Shown here: positions 1 through 7,319 of the stretch, in pieces | How positions within the stretch are numbered: the stretch's first letter is position 1 | Layout: each line of letters opens with the position of its first letter | Origin: an uncultured Kineothrix sp. | GTDB taxonomy: Bacteria; Bacillota; Clostridia; Lachnospirales; Lachnospiraceae | DNA length: 14,354 nucleotides | Direction: 5' to 3' | NCBI GenBank assembly: GCA_910587275.1 | Contig: CAJUMD010000087.1 | Location: 1 to 14,354, forward strand | Program-made: the position numbers and the translations under genes | The notes under the pieces: model-generated | Database searches by the model: none | The model's input: the letters and a program-made list of their open reading frames with translations, nothing else | What the model was told of the DNA's origin: nothing

Positions 1-187
1 AACGCCGCCTAAAGCGGTCAGAAACCGACGGCTGGACCCAATAAGAAATACCACCATTTTTTGAAACAGGTTTTGAACAGATGCCGGCAGGGGAAGCACA
101 GGAGGGCAGGGAGAAAGCGGGCAGGGGGTTGCGCTCCTGGCTTTTGCTGGATATCCAAAAAAGAATATCGCATTACACCATTTTTAC
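1..187. other. left-edge region with no confident gene
   Basis: I see no convincing gene here. On the minus strand an ATG at 57 opens 19 codons that run off the left edge and begin with hydrophobic residues (MVVFLIG). It has no Shine-Dalgarno sequence, unlike most genes in this window, so it is only a possible 5' end of a gene lying mostly outside. The plus-strand open frame across 61-405 runs through the inverted repeats and does not look like a protein. Confidence 0.3.
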
Positions 188-251
188 CTAGAGCGTGTTT
201 GAAAATTGCTTTCTGGCAGATGTCAGGAATGAATTTTCAAACACGCTCTAG
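188..251. repeat. short inverted repeat, TAGAGCGTGTTT family
   Basis: Two perfect 20-base arms (188-207 and 232-251) enclose a 24-base loop. Each arm carries the motif TAGAGCGTGTTTGAAAA or its complement. A second copy of the same motif pair lies at 4337-4379, so this is a dispersed element rather than a chance palindrome. It directly abuts the long inverted repeat that begins at 251. There is no T-run beyond either arm, so it is not a plain terminator. Confidence 0.75.
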
Positions 252-534
252 CACGGGCGGGAGAATTTTGCGGGGCGGCGGCAGCGGGATTGCCTGTCCC
301 GGATTTTCCGTGCACTTTTTCCGGCTGGGAGTTTCTAAGCAGAATGGCATAGATTATCACTGGCTACGGTCGCCCTCTATCGGCATCCATGCCGAATCGG
401 GCTAAACCGGACCTCCTTGTCCGGTTTCCCTTAGGTGTCCGCATTCTGCTAAGAAACTCCCGCCGGAAACGAAGCACGGAAAATCCGGGACAGGCAATCC
501 CGCTGCCGCCGCCCCGCAAAAAACTCCCCCGTGC
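251..534. repeat. long inverted repeat with structured loop
   Basis: The left arm (251-346) and right arm (442-534) are complementary over about 93-96 bases, with a perfect 44-base core (270-313 against 474-517) and only a few substitutions and small gaps elsewhere. The 95-base loop (347-441) has its own 9-bp hairpin (404-412 with 419-427, six-base loop) and a GC-rich palindrome at 381-394. No reading frame in the loop looks like protein. It could be a miniature mobile element, a very large hairpin RNA, or a structured 3' end of the asnB transcript. The near-perfect arms suggest a recent origin or selection for pairing. Confidence 0.85.
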
Positions 535-566
535 TGGGTAAAAAGGAGTTTACTTTATAATATCCA

Positions 567-600
567 GCAGAAGACAGGAATAACGTACCCTGTCTTCTGC
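567..600 (-). terminator. hairpin after asnB, probable terminator
   Basis: A perfect 12-bp stem (567-578 with 589-600) closes a 10-base loop, 12 bases past the asnB stop on the minus strand. The sequence after the stem is AT-rich but lacks a clean T-run, so termination may be imperfect or the hairpin may protect the 3' end. Confidence 0.55.
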
Positions 601-612
601 GTCCGCACCCGC

Positions 613-2463
613 CTAAACCAGCTTCACGCGGTACCTCACCAGCCAGTAATTCACCTGCAAAAGATAAGCCAAAAGCTGCGGTCCCGCCATCAACTGTCCG
701 TAAAACGGTCTTGCGTAATCCGAAGGCTGTTCCATAAACGCCTTCACCTTTCTTCCGTCCACCAACGTATTCACCGGCGCATTGCCGTCTTCCAGCAGCT
801 TGAGCATTTCCCCCCTGACCAGCCGCTCATAAGCAGGGTCATAAGTCTTCGGGTAAGGACTCTTTTTTCGGTAAAGCACTTCCTTTGGCAGATACCCTTC
901 CCCTGCCGCGCGCAGCAGCCCTTTCACCACGCCCCCGTGGTATTTCATATCCCACGGTACGTTCCACGCATATTCCACAATACGGTGATCGGCAAACGGC
1001 ACCCGCGCCTCCAGTCCCACATGCATACTGGTGCGGTCCATCCGGTCAAGCAGTGTCTGCATAAACCACCTAAGGTTCAGGTATGAAATCTCCCTGCGGC
1101 GCTTTTCCTCCGGCGCCTCGCCTTCCAGCACGGGCGTTTCCGCTACCGTTTGACGGTATGCCGCCCTTGCATATTCCCCCAAAGGAAGCTCCGCCGCCAC
1201 CTCATCCTTTAGGAGTATCGTCCGCGGACCGAAATCCATGGACCACGGGAACGTATCCGCCTCAAAGCACTCCTTTTTGTGGAACCACGGATATCCGCCG
1301 AAAATCTCATCCGCACATTCCCCTGTTAACGTCACCTTATGCCTCTTTGCCACCTTCCTGCAAAAATAAAGCATCGAAGATTCCACATCCGCCATGCAGG
1401 GCAGGTCCCTGGCATCCACCGCTTCAAACAGATAACCGTACAGTTCCTCATTCCTGCACTCAAGGTAACGGTGGTTCGTTCCCGCATCCTCTTTTACCAA
1501 ATCCACCCACGGTCTGTCCTGGGAAGGCTGGAAAGCATTTGCCCTGAAATGGACGTCATTGTCCTTAAAATCAAAAGAATAGGTATCCAGCACCTTCCCC
1601 TTTTTGCGCAATTCCCTACTGCAAATTGCGCTCACAAGGCTGCTGTCCACTCCGCCGGACAAAAACGTACAGACCGGCACATCCGACAGCATCTGCATCC
1701 GCACCGCGTCTTCCACTAACGCCCGCATCTTTTCCACGGTTTCTTCCCAGGTTTCTTCATGGAAACGGCTCTCCAGTTTCCAGTAACAATGCTCCCGCAC
1801 CGTTTCCCCGCTGCATTCCAGGAAATGCCCCGGCAGCACTTCCCCGATTCCCTGGAACACCCCCTTTCCGTATGTTTTCGCCGGACCAAGACCCAGCACC
1901 TCGCACAGCCCTTCCCGGTCCACTCTCGCTTCCATTCCCGGATAACAGAGGATGCCCTTGATTTCCGAGGAAAAAACAATGCCGGCTCCCCTTTTCGCAT
2001 AAAAACAGGGCTTCACCCCCAGCCGGTCACGGAACAGGTACAGTTTCCGCTTTCTCCCGTCCCAAACGGCAAAGGCGAAAATGCCGTTCAAGCGCTTGAC
2101 AAAATCCACGCCATGTGCCATATAACCTGCCAGCAAAACCTCCGTGTCGCTGTCAGTGGAAAATTCCACTCCTTCCCTCTCCAGTTCCTTTCTTAACGTT
2201 TTCATATTGTAAATTTCCCCATTGTACACCACCGCCCATTCATGGCCGCCTGCCCGCTTTACCATAGGCTGCCCGCCGCCTGCCAAATCGATAATGGACA
2301 GCCGCACATGGGCAAGCCCGCAGGACTTGCGCAGGAAAATCCCGTCCCCGTCGGGTCCCCGGTGCTTCTGTCTGCGGTTCATATCCCTTAATACTTCTTC
2401 CCATTTTTCCTTCGCCGCCACATAATCCGCTTTTGCATCAAAAAATCCTGCAATTCCGCACAT
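613..2463 (-). CDS. asnB: glutamine-hydrolysing asparagine synthetase
   Basis: Converts aspartate, glutamine and ATP to asparagine in the cytoplasm. The protein is 616 residues if it starts at 2463. This start is chosen because it puts the glutaminase nucleophile at Cys2 (MCGIAG) and has GGGAGG just upstream; the open frame goes 18 codons further back only to a GTG. The class II glutaminase domain shows RGPDG (35-39) and NGEIYN (81-86). The synthetase domain has the ATP pyrophosphatase loop SGGVDSS (269-275) and a C-terminal EARVPFADH. The length fits the Bacillus-type enzymes. It lies 78 bases downstream of spoVFB on the same strand and is probably its operon partner. B. subtilis has a sporulation-linked asparagine synthetase, AsnO, so a spore role is plausible but inferred. 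Confidence 0.95.
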   Translation of the reverse strand: MCGIAGFFDAKADYVAAKEKWEEVLRDMNRRQKHRGPDGDGIFLRKSCGLAHVRLSIIDLAGGGQPMVKRAGGHEWAVVYNGEIYNMKTLRKELEREGVEFSTDSDTEVLLAGYMAHGVDFVKRLNGIFAFAVWDGRKRKLYLFRDRLGVKPCFYAKRGAGIVFSSEIKGILCYPGMEARVDREGLCEVLGLGPAKTYGKGVFQGIGEVLPGHFLECSGETVREHCYWKLESRFHEETWEETVEKMRALVEDAVRMQMLSDVPVCTFLSGGVDSSLVSAICSRELRKKGKVLDTYSFDFKDNDVHFRANAFQPSQDRPWVDLVKEDAGTNHRYLECRNEELYGYLFEAVDARDLPCMADVESSMLYFCRKVAKRHKVTLTGECADEIFGGYPWFHKKECFEADTFPWSMDFGPRTILLKDEVAAELPLGEYARAAYRQTVAETPVLEGEAPEEKRRREISYLNLRWFMQTLLDRMDRTSMHVGLEARVPFADHRIVEYAWNVPWDMKYHGGVVKGLLRAAGEGYLPKEVLYRKKSPYPKTYDPAYERLVRGEMLKLLEDGNAPVNTLVDGRKVKAFMEQPSDYARPFYGQLMAGPQLLAYLLQVNYWLVRYRVKLV

Positions 2464-2541
2464 AATTCTCCTCCCTTCCACTCCTGTGCCGTCTGCCTTC
2501 CAGACTGCTGCCCGCACTTCAAAAACGGATACCCGCCCGGT

Positions 2542-3120
2542 TCATACCAAAAGCGGCTGTATCTGCTTATGCTCCAGCGCCATTTCCAGCGCCGGAACCA
2601 GCCGGTCGGGATGCGCTACCAGCGAATTTGGTTTTTTCTTCCAATCATCCTGCCCAAATGGAACGAAATAAATATTTTTCGTATTCAGCAGCAATCCGAT
2701 ATTTTTTAAGTTCATCCCCAACCCATCGTTGGTGGAAATAAACACCACCAAAGGCTTATTATTCCTAAGGTGTGCCTTCGCCGCCATGAGTACCGGACTG
2801 TCCGTAATTCCGTTTGCCAGCTTTGCCGCCGTGTTCCCGGTGCAGGGAACGATGGCGAGCACATCCAGGTATCCCTTCGGTCCGATGGGTTCCGCCCCTT
2901 CAATGCTCGTCACCGCTTCCCTTCCGGCAATGGCCTCCGCCCGTTTCCGGTATTCCTCCGGCGTACCGAAACGGCTCGTTATTTCCTGCGCCGCACCGGA
3001 GAAAACAGGATAAAGCTCCGCCCCTTCCTCCGCCAAATGCTCCATCTCCCGGAATATTTTATCAAACGTGCAAAAAGAACCGCTCATTGCAATCCCTATT
3101 TTTTTCCCTTTTAATTCCAT
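2542..3120 (-). CDS. spoVFB: dipicolinate synthase subunit B
   Basis: Second subunit of dipicolinate synthase, which makes the spore-core chelator dipicolinic acid from dihydrodipicolinate in the mother cell. The 192-residue protein belongs to the flavoprotein fold family. It opens with GIAMSGSFCTFDKI (about 8-21) and has the internal PCTGNTAAKLANGITDSP stretch and the VVFISTNDGLGMN segment typical of this subunit. Length is close to the B. subtilis protein. The start ATG at 3120 has GGAGGTG at good spacing. It follows spoVFA by 61 bases, the same gene order as in Bacillus. In B. subtilis asd, dapG and dapA follow; here asnB follows instead. Confidence 0.94.
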   Translation of the reverse strand: MELKGKKIGIAMSGSFCTFDKIFREMEHLAEEGAELYPVFSGAAQEITSRFGTPEEYRKRAEAIAGREAVTSIEGAEPIGPKGYLDVLAIVPCTGNTAAKLANGITDSPVLMAAKAHLRNNKPLVVFISTNDGLGMNLKNIGLLLNTKNIYFVPFGQDDWKKKPNSLVAHPDRLVPALEMALEHKQIQPLLV

Positions 3121-3181
3121 AACAAATGCACCTCCATGCCAGAAAACGTTTTTCTGTCCTGTATAAACCGTTACTTATCCA

Positions 3182-4015
3182 TCACAGTTTATCCGTCACA
3201 TATTCCGCCAGCCGCTTCGCCGATATCTTCCCCGCGTATTTCCCCGGCAGTCCGAGGCAGTGCAGCGCGTGGATTCCCAGCCGTTCCGCCGCCTGGTAAT
3301 CCACGCCGCCCTTGCCGGAAGCAATGTCAACAATAAGGGCATCCTTTCCCACATGTTCCAACACCCCTTCTTCCAGCACCAATGCCGGAACCGTATTGTA
3401 GATATACTCATATTCCCGGACGTTTTCCAAAAGCCGGTCAAGCGTCATGGTTTCCATTCCCAGCGCCTCCGCCCGCGCCAATTCCACGGGACTGCTTCCG
3501 CAGACCGTCACAAAAGCGGACAGGGCTTTGAGTTTCTGTGCCAGTACCGTACCGCACCTTCCATACCCAAGCACCAGCGTACGGCTCCTGTGTATGTTCG
3601 TCTCCTTGTGGAGCAGCGCCTCCAATACCGCCCCTTCCGCTGTTGCCACCGCATTAAATACGGCGATGCTTTCATCCTTCATGTAATCATAACAGCGGAT
3701 GCCCCGCTCGTCGCACTCCTGGCGGAACGATTCCGGTATGACACCGCCGAATACCTTATGGTGTTTGCGCAAATGCCTGGACAGCTCCCGGATATGCACG
3801 ATTCCCTTTTTTTCCATGGGAATCCCGCCCACAATGATTTCTGCCGACTCCACCGCCTGTTTTAAGGAATCTGCCACAGCGTCCGCTTCCACGGCTCCGC
3901 CTTTTACATTACATATTTTATAACAGATTACCCGGTACCCCATTTCCCTGAAAAAAGGCACCATGTAAGCCGTCCGTTTATCCCCGCCGATTACTGCTAT
4001 ATCATATTCCGCCAT
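3182..4015 (-). CDS. spoVFA: dipicolinate synthase subunit A
   Basis: Dehydrogenase-like subunit of dipicolinate synthase, acting with SpoVFB in the sporulating mother cell. The protein is 277 residues from the ATG at 4015; a GTG four codons upstream is open, but GGGGGAA sits at the right distance for the ATG. Visible features are an N-terminal VIGGDKR (about 8-14), a dinucleotide-binding LVLGYGRCGTVLA (147-159), a YDYMKDESIAVFNAVATAEG block typical of DpaA, and a C-terminal CLGLPGKYAGKISAKRLAEYV. It is the first gene of the spoVFA-spoVFB-asnB unit. I could not find a convincing sigma-K or sigma-G promoter upstream; 16-bp tandem repeats occupy that region. Confidence 0.94.
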   Translation of the reverse strand: MAEYDIAVIGGDKRTAYMVPFFREMGYRVICYKICNVKGGAVEADAVADSLKQAVESAEIIVGGIPMEKKGIVHIRELSRHLRKHHKVFGGVIPESFRQECDERGIRCYDYMKDESIAVFNAVATAEGAVLEALLHKETNIHRSRTLVLGYGRCGTVLAQKLKALSAFVTVCGSSPVELARAEALGMETMTLDRLLENVREYEYIYNTVPALVLEEGVLEHVGKDALIVDIASGKGGVDYQAAERLGIHALHCLGLPGKYAGKISAKRLAEYVTDKL

Positions 4016-4071
4016 AATTTCCCCCACTTTTCATACCGTTGTTTCCTGCTCCGATGTATCTTATTCCATTT

Positions 4072-4130
4072 ATTCTTGCTTCCACTCATTCTTGCTTCCA
4101 CTCATTCTTACTTCCACTCATTCTTATTCC
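4072..4130. repeat. 16-bp tandem repeats upstream of spoVFA
   Basis: Three full copies of ATTCTTGCTTCCACTC (4072-4087, 4088-4103, 4104-4119; the third has one substitution) plus an 11-base partial copy. Read on the minus strand the unit is purine-rich (GAGTGGAAGCAAGAAT) and lies 57-115 bases upstream of the spoVFA start, within its leader or promoter. Copy number could vary between strains by slippage. Confidence 0.9.
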
Positions 4131-4336
4131 GATAGTCCTTATTCTTTCCATGTTTTCCCATTCCGGTGTCTCGCCCGCTCTGCTCCATCCCGGCGTTCTT
4201 ACCGTATACCAATATAATAATTGGGCAGGGGCTTATTTGTGCCTGTATTTTCCCTTTTTTTCCAAACTCCGGCATATGTTTCCGGCGATTCCTTCTGCGC
4301 CATTCCCCTGCCCGCCGCGCGGTCCGTGCGTCGCTT
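4131..4336. other. non-coding spacer between spoVFA and the phosphofructokinase gene
   Basis: No gene is supported here. The open frames that cross it run through the tandem repeats or the inverted repeat and are not protein-like. The only structure seen is a small dyad, CCAAT-ATAATA-ATTGG, at 4209-4224. Confidence 0.5.
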
Positions 4337-4379
4337 TAGAGCGCGTTTAAAAATTGTTTTCTTTTTCAAACACGCTCTA
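4337..4379 (-). repeat. second TAGAGCG inverted repeat
   Basis: The arms TAGAGCGCGTTTAAAAA (4337-4353) and its imperfect complement ending at 4379 form a hairpin related to the one at 188-251. The arms differ at two positions. Both become G-U wobbles when the minus strand is transcribed, but would be A-C mismatches on the plus strand. It lies just past the terminator of the phosphofructokinase gene. Confidence 0.7.
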
Positions 4380-4390
4380 GCGGTATAACC

Positions 4391-4434
4391 AAAAAAACCT
4401 GCGCAAATACCATATTTCATGGTATCTGCGCAGG
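4391..4434 (-). terminator. intrinsic terminator of the phosphofructokinase gene
   Basis: The stem CCTGCGCAGATACCAT pairs with its near-perfect complement (arms 4419-4434 and 4398-4413, one mismatch) around a five-base loop. Read on the minus strand it is followed directly by seven T's (4397-4391). This is a classic Rho-independent terminator, 67 bases past the gene's stop. Confidence 0.93.
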
Positions 4435-4501
4435 CATTGGAAACCTGTTTTACTATTCAATGATTTTATCATTTCAATAATCTTTTATCCGCCGTTTTTC
4501 C

Positions 4502-5734
4502 TTATTTCTTCCTAACCAAGTGCCTCGGCAGGCCGTTCACGAACAACGGCTGCAATTCACCCATAATCAAGGGTCTTGCATATTTTTCATAGCCTTCGTT
4601 CAGGCCGCATCCGTCCTCGGTAATCCATTCATCGGGAACCGCCCTTTCCACGTTGGCAATGGCATGGATGTCGTATGCGCTGGTACCGCACTGATACGGA
4701 TCGTCACCGTTCCTGTCCAAAGTAATCATCATGCCTGTCTTGCCTTCTTCCGCAGCAAGAACCGCATCATGCCCTACCTGGAATGCCTCGTTGATATCCG
4801 TCAGGGAAGCAAGGTGTGTAGCCGCACGCTGCAGAGTGGAAAACTCAATGGCACGGGTCTTAAGCCCTGTCACTTTTGCCGCCTCTGCCGCAAGGTAAGC
4901 AGCCGTACCGGACATCTGCTTGTGTCCGAATGCATCCACTGCCACATTTTCATTTGCCAGTTCGCATACATAACGCCCGTCCGCAATTTTAATTCCTTCG
5001 GAAACCGCAATCACAACGGAAGACTTCGTTTCGCCAAGGTGTTTTACCTTCTGCATGAAAGCATCCACGTCAAAGGTTTTCTCCGGCAGGTAAATAGCGT
5101 CCACGCCGCTGCAGTCCTCACCTTTTGCCAAAGCTGCGGCAGCGGTAAGCCATCCCGCATTACGTCCCATGATTTCCACAATACATACGGTAGGTTTCTC
5201 AACACCGAAAGACTCGTTGTCACGGATTACTTCCTTAATACTTGCCGCAATGTATTTTGCCGCGGAGCCGTATCCCGGACAATGGTCCGTAATCGGCAGG
5301 TCGTTGTCAATGGTTTTGGGAACACCCATGAACCTTTGGGGTTTATTGTGCGCAGCCGCATAATCCGACAGCATCTTTACGGTATCCATGGAGTCGTTTC
5401 CGCCTGCATAGAACAGACATTCAATATCATGCTTCTCCATAATCTCAAATACTTTCTCATATACGTCTTCGTGTCCTTCAATTTTAGGCATCTTAAAACG
5501 GCAGGAGCCTAAAAATGCGGAAGGAGTCCTCTTTAACATTTCAATGCCCGTCCCGTCCGCAAGGTACTCGTCAAGGTCGCACAGGTTGTCCTGCAAAAAT
5601 CCCTGGATACCATGTACCATACCGTATACTTTCTTCACTCCCAGCTTCTTAGCCGCCGCATATACGCCTGCAACGGAGGAGTTAATTACGGCCGTAGGGC
5701 CGCCGGACTGTCCAACAACAATATTTCCTTTCAT
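4502..5734 (-). CDS. phosphofructokinase, PPi-dependent type
   Basis: Phosphorylates fructose 6-phosphate to fructose 1,6-bisphosphate in glycolysis. The 410-residue protein has GGPTAVIN (11-18), GGNDSMDT (111-118), PKTIDND (139-145) and MGRNAGWL (189-196). The Lys in PKTIDND, in place of the Gly of ATP enzymes, and the Asp at the fourth position of GGND, in place of the Gly of GGDG, both point to pyrophosphate as phosphoryl donor, which would make the step reversible. Asn113 replaces the usual Asp of that motif. The start ATG at 5734 has GGAGAGGGA upstream. It is monocistronic, with its own promoter (5845-5873) and terminator (4391-4434). The donor call is from motifs only; many databases name such proteins simply 6-phosphofructokinase. 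Confidence 0.92.
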   Translation of the reverse strand: MKGNIVVGQSGGPTAVINSSVAGVYAAAKKLGVKKVYGMVHGIQGFLQDNLCDLDEYLADGTGIEMLKRTPSAFLGSCRFKMPKIEGHEDVYEKVFEIMEKHDIECLFYAGGNDSMDTVKMLSDYAAAHNKPQRFMGVPKTIDNDLPITDHCPGYGSAAKYIAASIKEVIRDNESFGVEKPTVCIVEIMGRNAGWLTAAAALAKGEDCSGVDAIYLPEKTFDVDAFMQKVKHLGETKSSVVIAVSEGIKIADGRYVCELANENVAVDAFGHKQMSGTAAYLAAEAAKVTGLKTRAIEFSTLQRAATHLASLTDINEAFQVGHDAVLAAEEGKTGMMITLDRNGDDPYQCGTSAYDIHAIANVERAVPDEWITEDGCGLNEGYEKYARPLIMGELQPLFVNGLPRHLVRKK

Positions 5735-5844
5735 TGTTCCCTCTCCTTTTGTTTTATAATATTTCCTGTTTATCTGACCGTTTCACCGTTCCGCCCGGAG
5801 GCGCCGCCTGCCGCACAAAAGGGTAACACAGCCATTTCATAAAG

Positions 5845-5873
5845 ATTATAGCAGATTCACCATATAAGCACAA
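5845..5873 (-). promoter_or_regulatory. promoter of the phosphofructokinase gene
   Basis: On the minus strand, TTGTGC (5873-5868), a 17-base spacer and TATAAT (5850-5845), with TGC just before the -10 giving an extended -10 element. The leader to the start codon would be about 105 bases and contains a GC-rich stretch around 5790-5812 that could fold. Confidence 0.7.
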
Positions 5874-5907
5874 GGAAAAATCTGTCTCACGCACCTGTTT
5901 TTACCGC

Positions 5908-7155
5908 TTACAGGCAGCTCATGAAGTAAGCATAAAGGTTTTGGTAGGTTTCCGCGTTAAAATGCAGTCCGTCCACCAGCTTATAACCGATGGAATCCAA
6001 ATAACCGTGGCTGTCAATCCAGTGAACATCCCCGCTTAAGCCCGCCTGCATCTGACTGTTGAAATAAATCACCTGTTCCTCCGTGGTATAAGGATTGTCC
6101 CATACCGGATTCACCGAGGCGTAATACACCGTCGCACCCTTGCCGGTCCATTCCGCCGCTTTCGCATTTACTAATGCCACGTAATCGTTGACATGTCCGG
6201 GATCGTTGACGCCAAGGTTAATTAAAATCTTGGAACCTTTTCCCACACAGCCGTCAATCCTCGCCACCGCAGTCTCGTTAAACCAGTTATAGCCCTTGCC
6301 GTTTTCCGCAATCCACGTACAACTGTTCTCTCCCACATTCTCCTGCATCTGCACAAAACGGGAATCCCCTACCAGGATAACGCCCGCCACGTTTTTTACT
6401 TCCGTTACCGCCTGCACCTTCTCCGGTTCCGGCGTCTGTCCTTCCTGCACCGGTGCTTCCTCCGCCGGTTTCTCCTTTTGCAGATAATGCCCGCTGACAT
6501 ATGCCTTTCCGTCCCCGTAGGCAATCTCGTACCAGCCCGTATCCGCCTGCCCCGTTACCGATACCTCCTGTCCCCGGTCCAAACCGCCCGTCCGCGCAAA
6601 ATCCGTGGAAGGCCCGCTCCTGACATTCACCGGACTTGCGGCATACATAACCTGTGTTTCCCCGAATACCGTAATTTCATAATCCTTAAGCTGCGGCTCC
6701 TTTTTTCCATCTTCCTGTTCCCCTGTCCCGGTTTCCGCGCCGTCCGCATCCATTTCTTTTTCCTGGCCGCCGCCCGCCGTTTTGACATTTTCTTCCTTTT
6801 CCCCGGTGTCCTTTGCGGTTTCCTGATTTCCCGTTTCCGCTTTCTCTCCGTCGCCCTTTCCGTCCTGAACGTTTTCCACGTTTTCCGCCGCCCCGGCATC
6901 CGCGGTCTTGACGTCTTTTCCCGTTTCCGTTCCGGCTTCCGCGTTTTCCCCTTCTGTGCCGGTTTCCGCCGTTCCGCCGCCTTCGCCTGCCGCTTTGCTG
7001 CCGTCAGCGGCTTGGTTTTCCTCTCCCCGTGCCGCATCCGCTCCCGCTTCCACCGCTGCTGCCGTTTCACCCACGCCCGTCCCCGCGCCTGCTCCGCCGC
7101 AGCCTCCCAGCACCAGTGACAATCCAAGCGCATACATAACCATACCTTTTTTCAT
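5908..7155 (-). CDS. lipoprotein with SH3 and SGNH hydrolase domains
   Basis: Predicted lipid-anchored extracellular protein of 415 residues. The start at 7155 is chosen because AAGGAG lies 10 bases upstream and a compact lipoprotein signal follows, with lipobox LGGC and Cys19; the open frame extends further only to a TTG. Residues about 20-155 are a low-complexity linker of Gly, Ala, Glu, Lys and Thr, probably crossing the wall. Residues about 160-226 form a bacterial SH3 domain (VNVRSGPSTDF, GWYEIAYGDGKAYVSGHYL). Residues 256-415 form an SGNH/GDSL-type domain with GDS (263-265), LGVND (314-318) and DGLHF (395-399), so Ser265, Asp395 and His398 are the likely triad. The substrate is unknown; a cell-wall or glycan ester is a guess. 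Confidence 0.85.
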   Translation of the reverse strand: MKKGMVMYALGLSLVLGGCGGAGAGTGVGETAAAVEAGADAARGEENQAADGSKAAGEGGGTAETGTEGENAEAGTETGKDVKTADAGAAENVENVQDGKGDGEKAETGNQETAKDTGEKEENVKTAGGGQEKEMDADGAETGTGEQEDGKKEPQLKDYEITVFGETQVMYAASPVNVRSGPSTDFARTGGLDRGQEVSVTGQADTGWYEIAYGDGKAYVSGHYLQKEKPAEEAPVQEGQTPEPEKVQAVTEVKNVAGVILVGDSRFVQMQENVGENSCTWIAENGKGYNWFNETAVARIDGCVGKGSKILINLGVNDPGHVNDYVALVNAKAAEWTGKGATVYYASVNPVWDNPYTTEEQVIYFNSQMQAGLSGDVHWIDSHGYLDSIGYKLVDGLHFNAETYQNLYAYFMSCL

Positions 7156-7237
7156 CCCAAACAAACTCCTTTTCACTTTCTCCAAGCCCCATGCTTCCCT
7201 TCCGGGCTATCATCCCCCAATTGATATGCTTCCTGCC

Positions 7238-7266
7238 ACTCCGTGAGTTACGGTTCACTCCGTGAC
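7238..7266. repeat. paired direct repeats, possible operator
   Basis: Two exact copies of CACTCCGTGA (7238-7247 and 7257-7266) lie 19 bp apart, about two helical turns. Each has an internal CAC-NNN-GTG dyad. They sit between the -10 box at 7275-7280 and the lipoprotein gene, over the expected transcript start, where a repressor would block transcription. Confidence 0.5.
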
Positions 7267-7274
7267 CAGTAACA

Positions 7275-7303
7275 ATTATATCATACAAATTTCCCCTTGT
7301 CTC
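7275..7303 (-). promoter_or_regulatory. probable promoter of the lipoprotein gene
   Basis: On the minus strand, GAGACA (7303-7298), a 17-base spacer and a perfect TATAAT (7280-7275). The leader would be about 110 bases. The -35 box is weak (four of six), which suggests activator help or low output. Confidence 0.5.
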
Positions 7304-7319
7304 TTTTCCCTTCCATGTA

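Noticed and set aside
61..405. 114-codon plus-strand open frame
   Set aside because: It crosses both inverted repeats, has no ribosome site and its translation is not protein-like.
1083..1547. Long plus-strand open frames opposite asnB
   Set aside because: Pro/Ser/His-rich shadows of the GC-rich asnB coding strand; asnB itself is certain.
4520..5512. 330-codon plus-strand frame opposite the phosphofructokinase gene
   Set aside because: Antisense shadow of a strongly conserved gene; no ribosome site and no recognisable domain.
6627..7133. 168-codon minus-strand Arg/Lys-rich frame
   Set aside because: It is the lipoprotein's low-complexity linker read in another frame.
7067..7288. 73-codon minus-strand frame with AAGGGG before its ATG
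   Set aside because: Although the ribosome site is good, it lies over the lipoprotein promoter and runs into the lipoprotein gene out of frame; the translation looks random. It was not called, though a leader peptide cannot be excluded.
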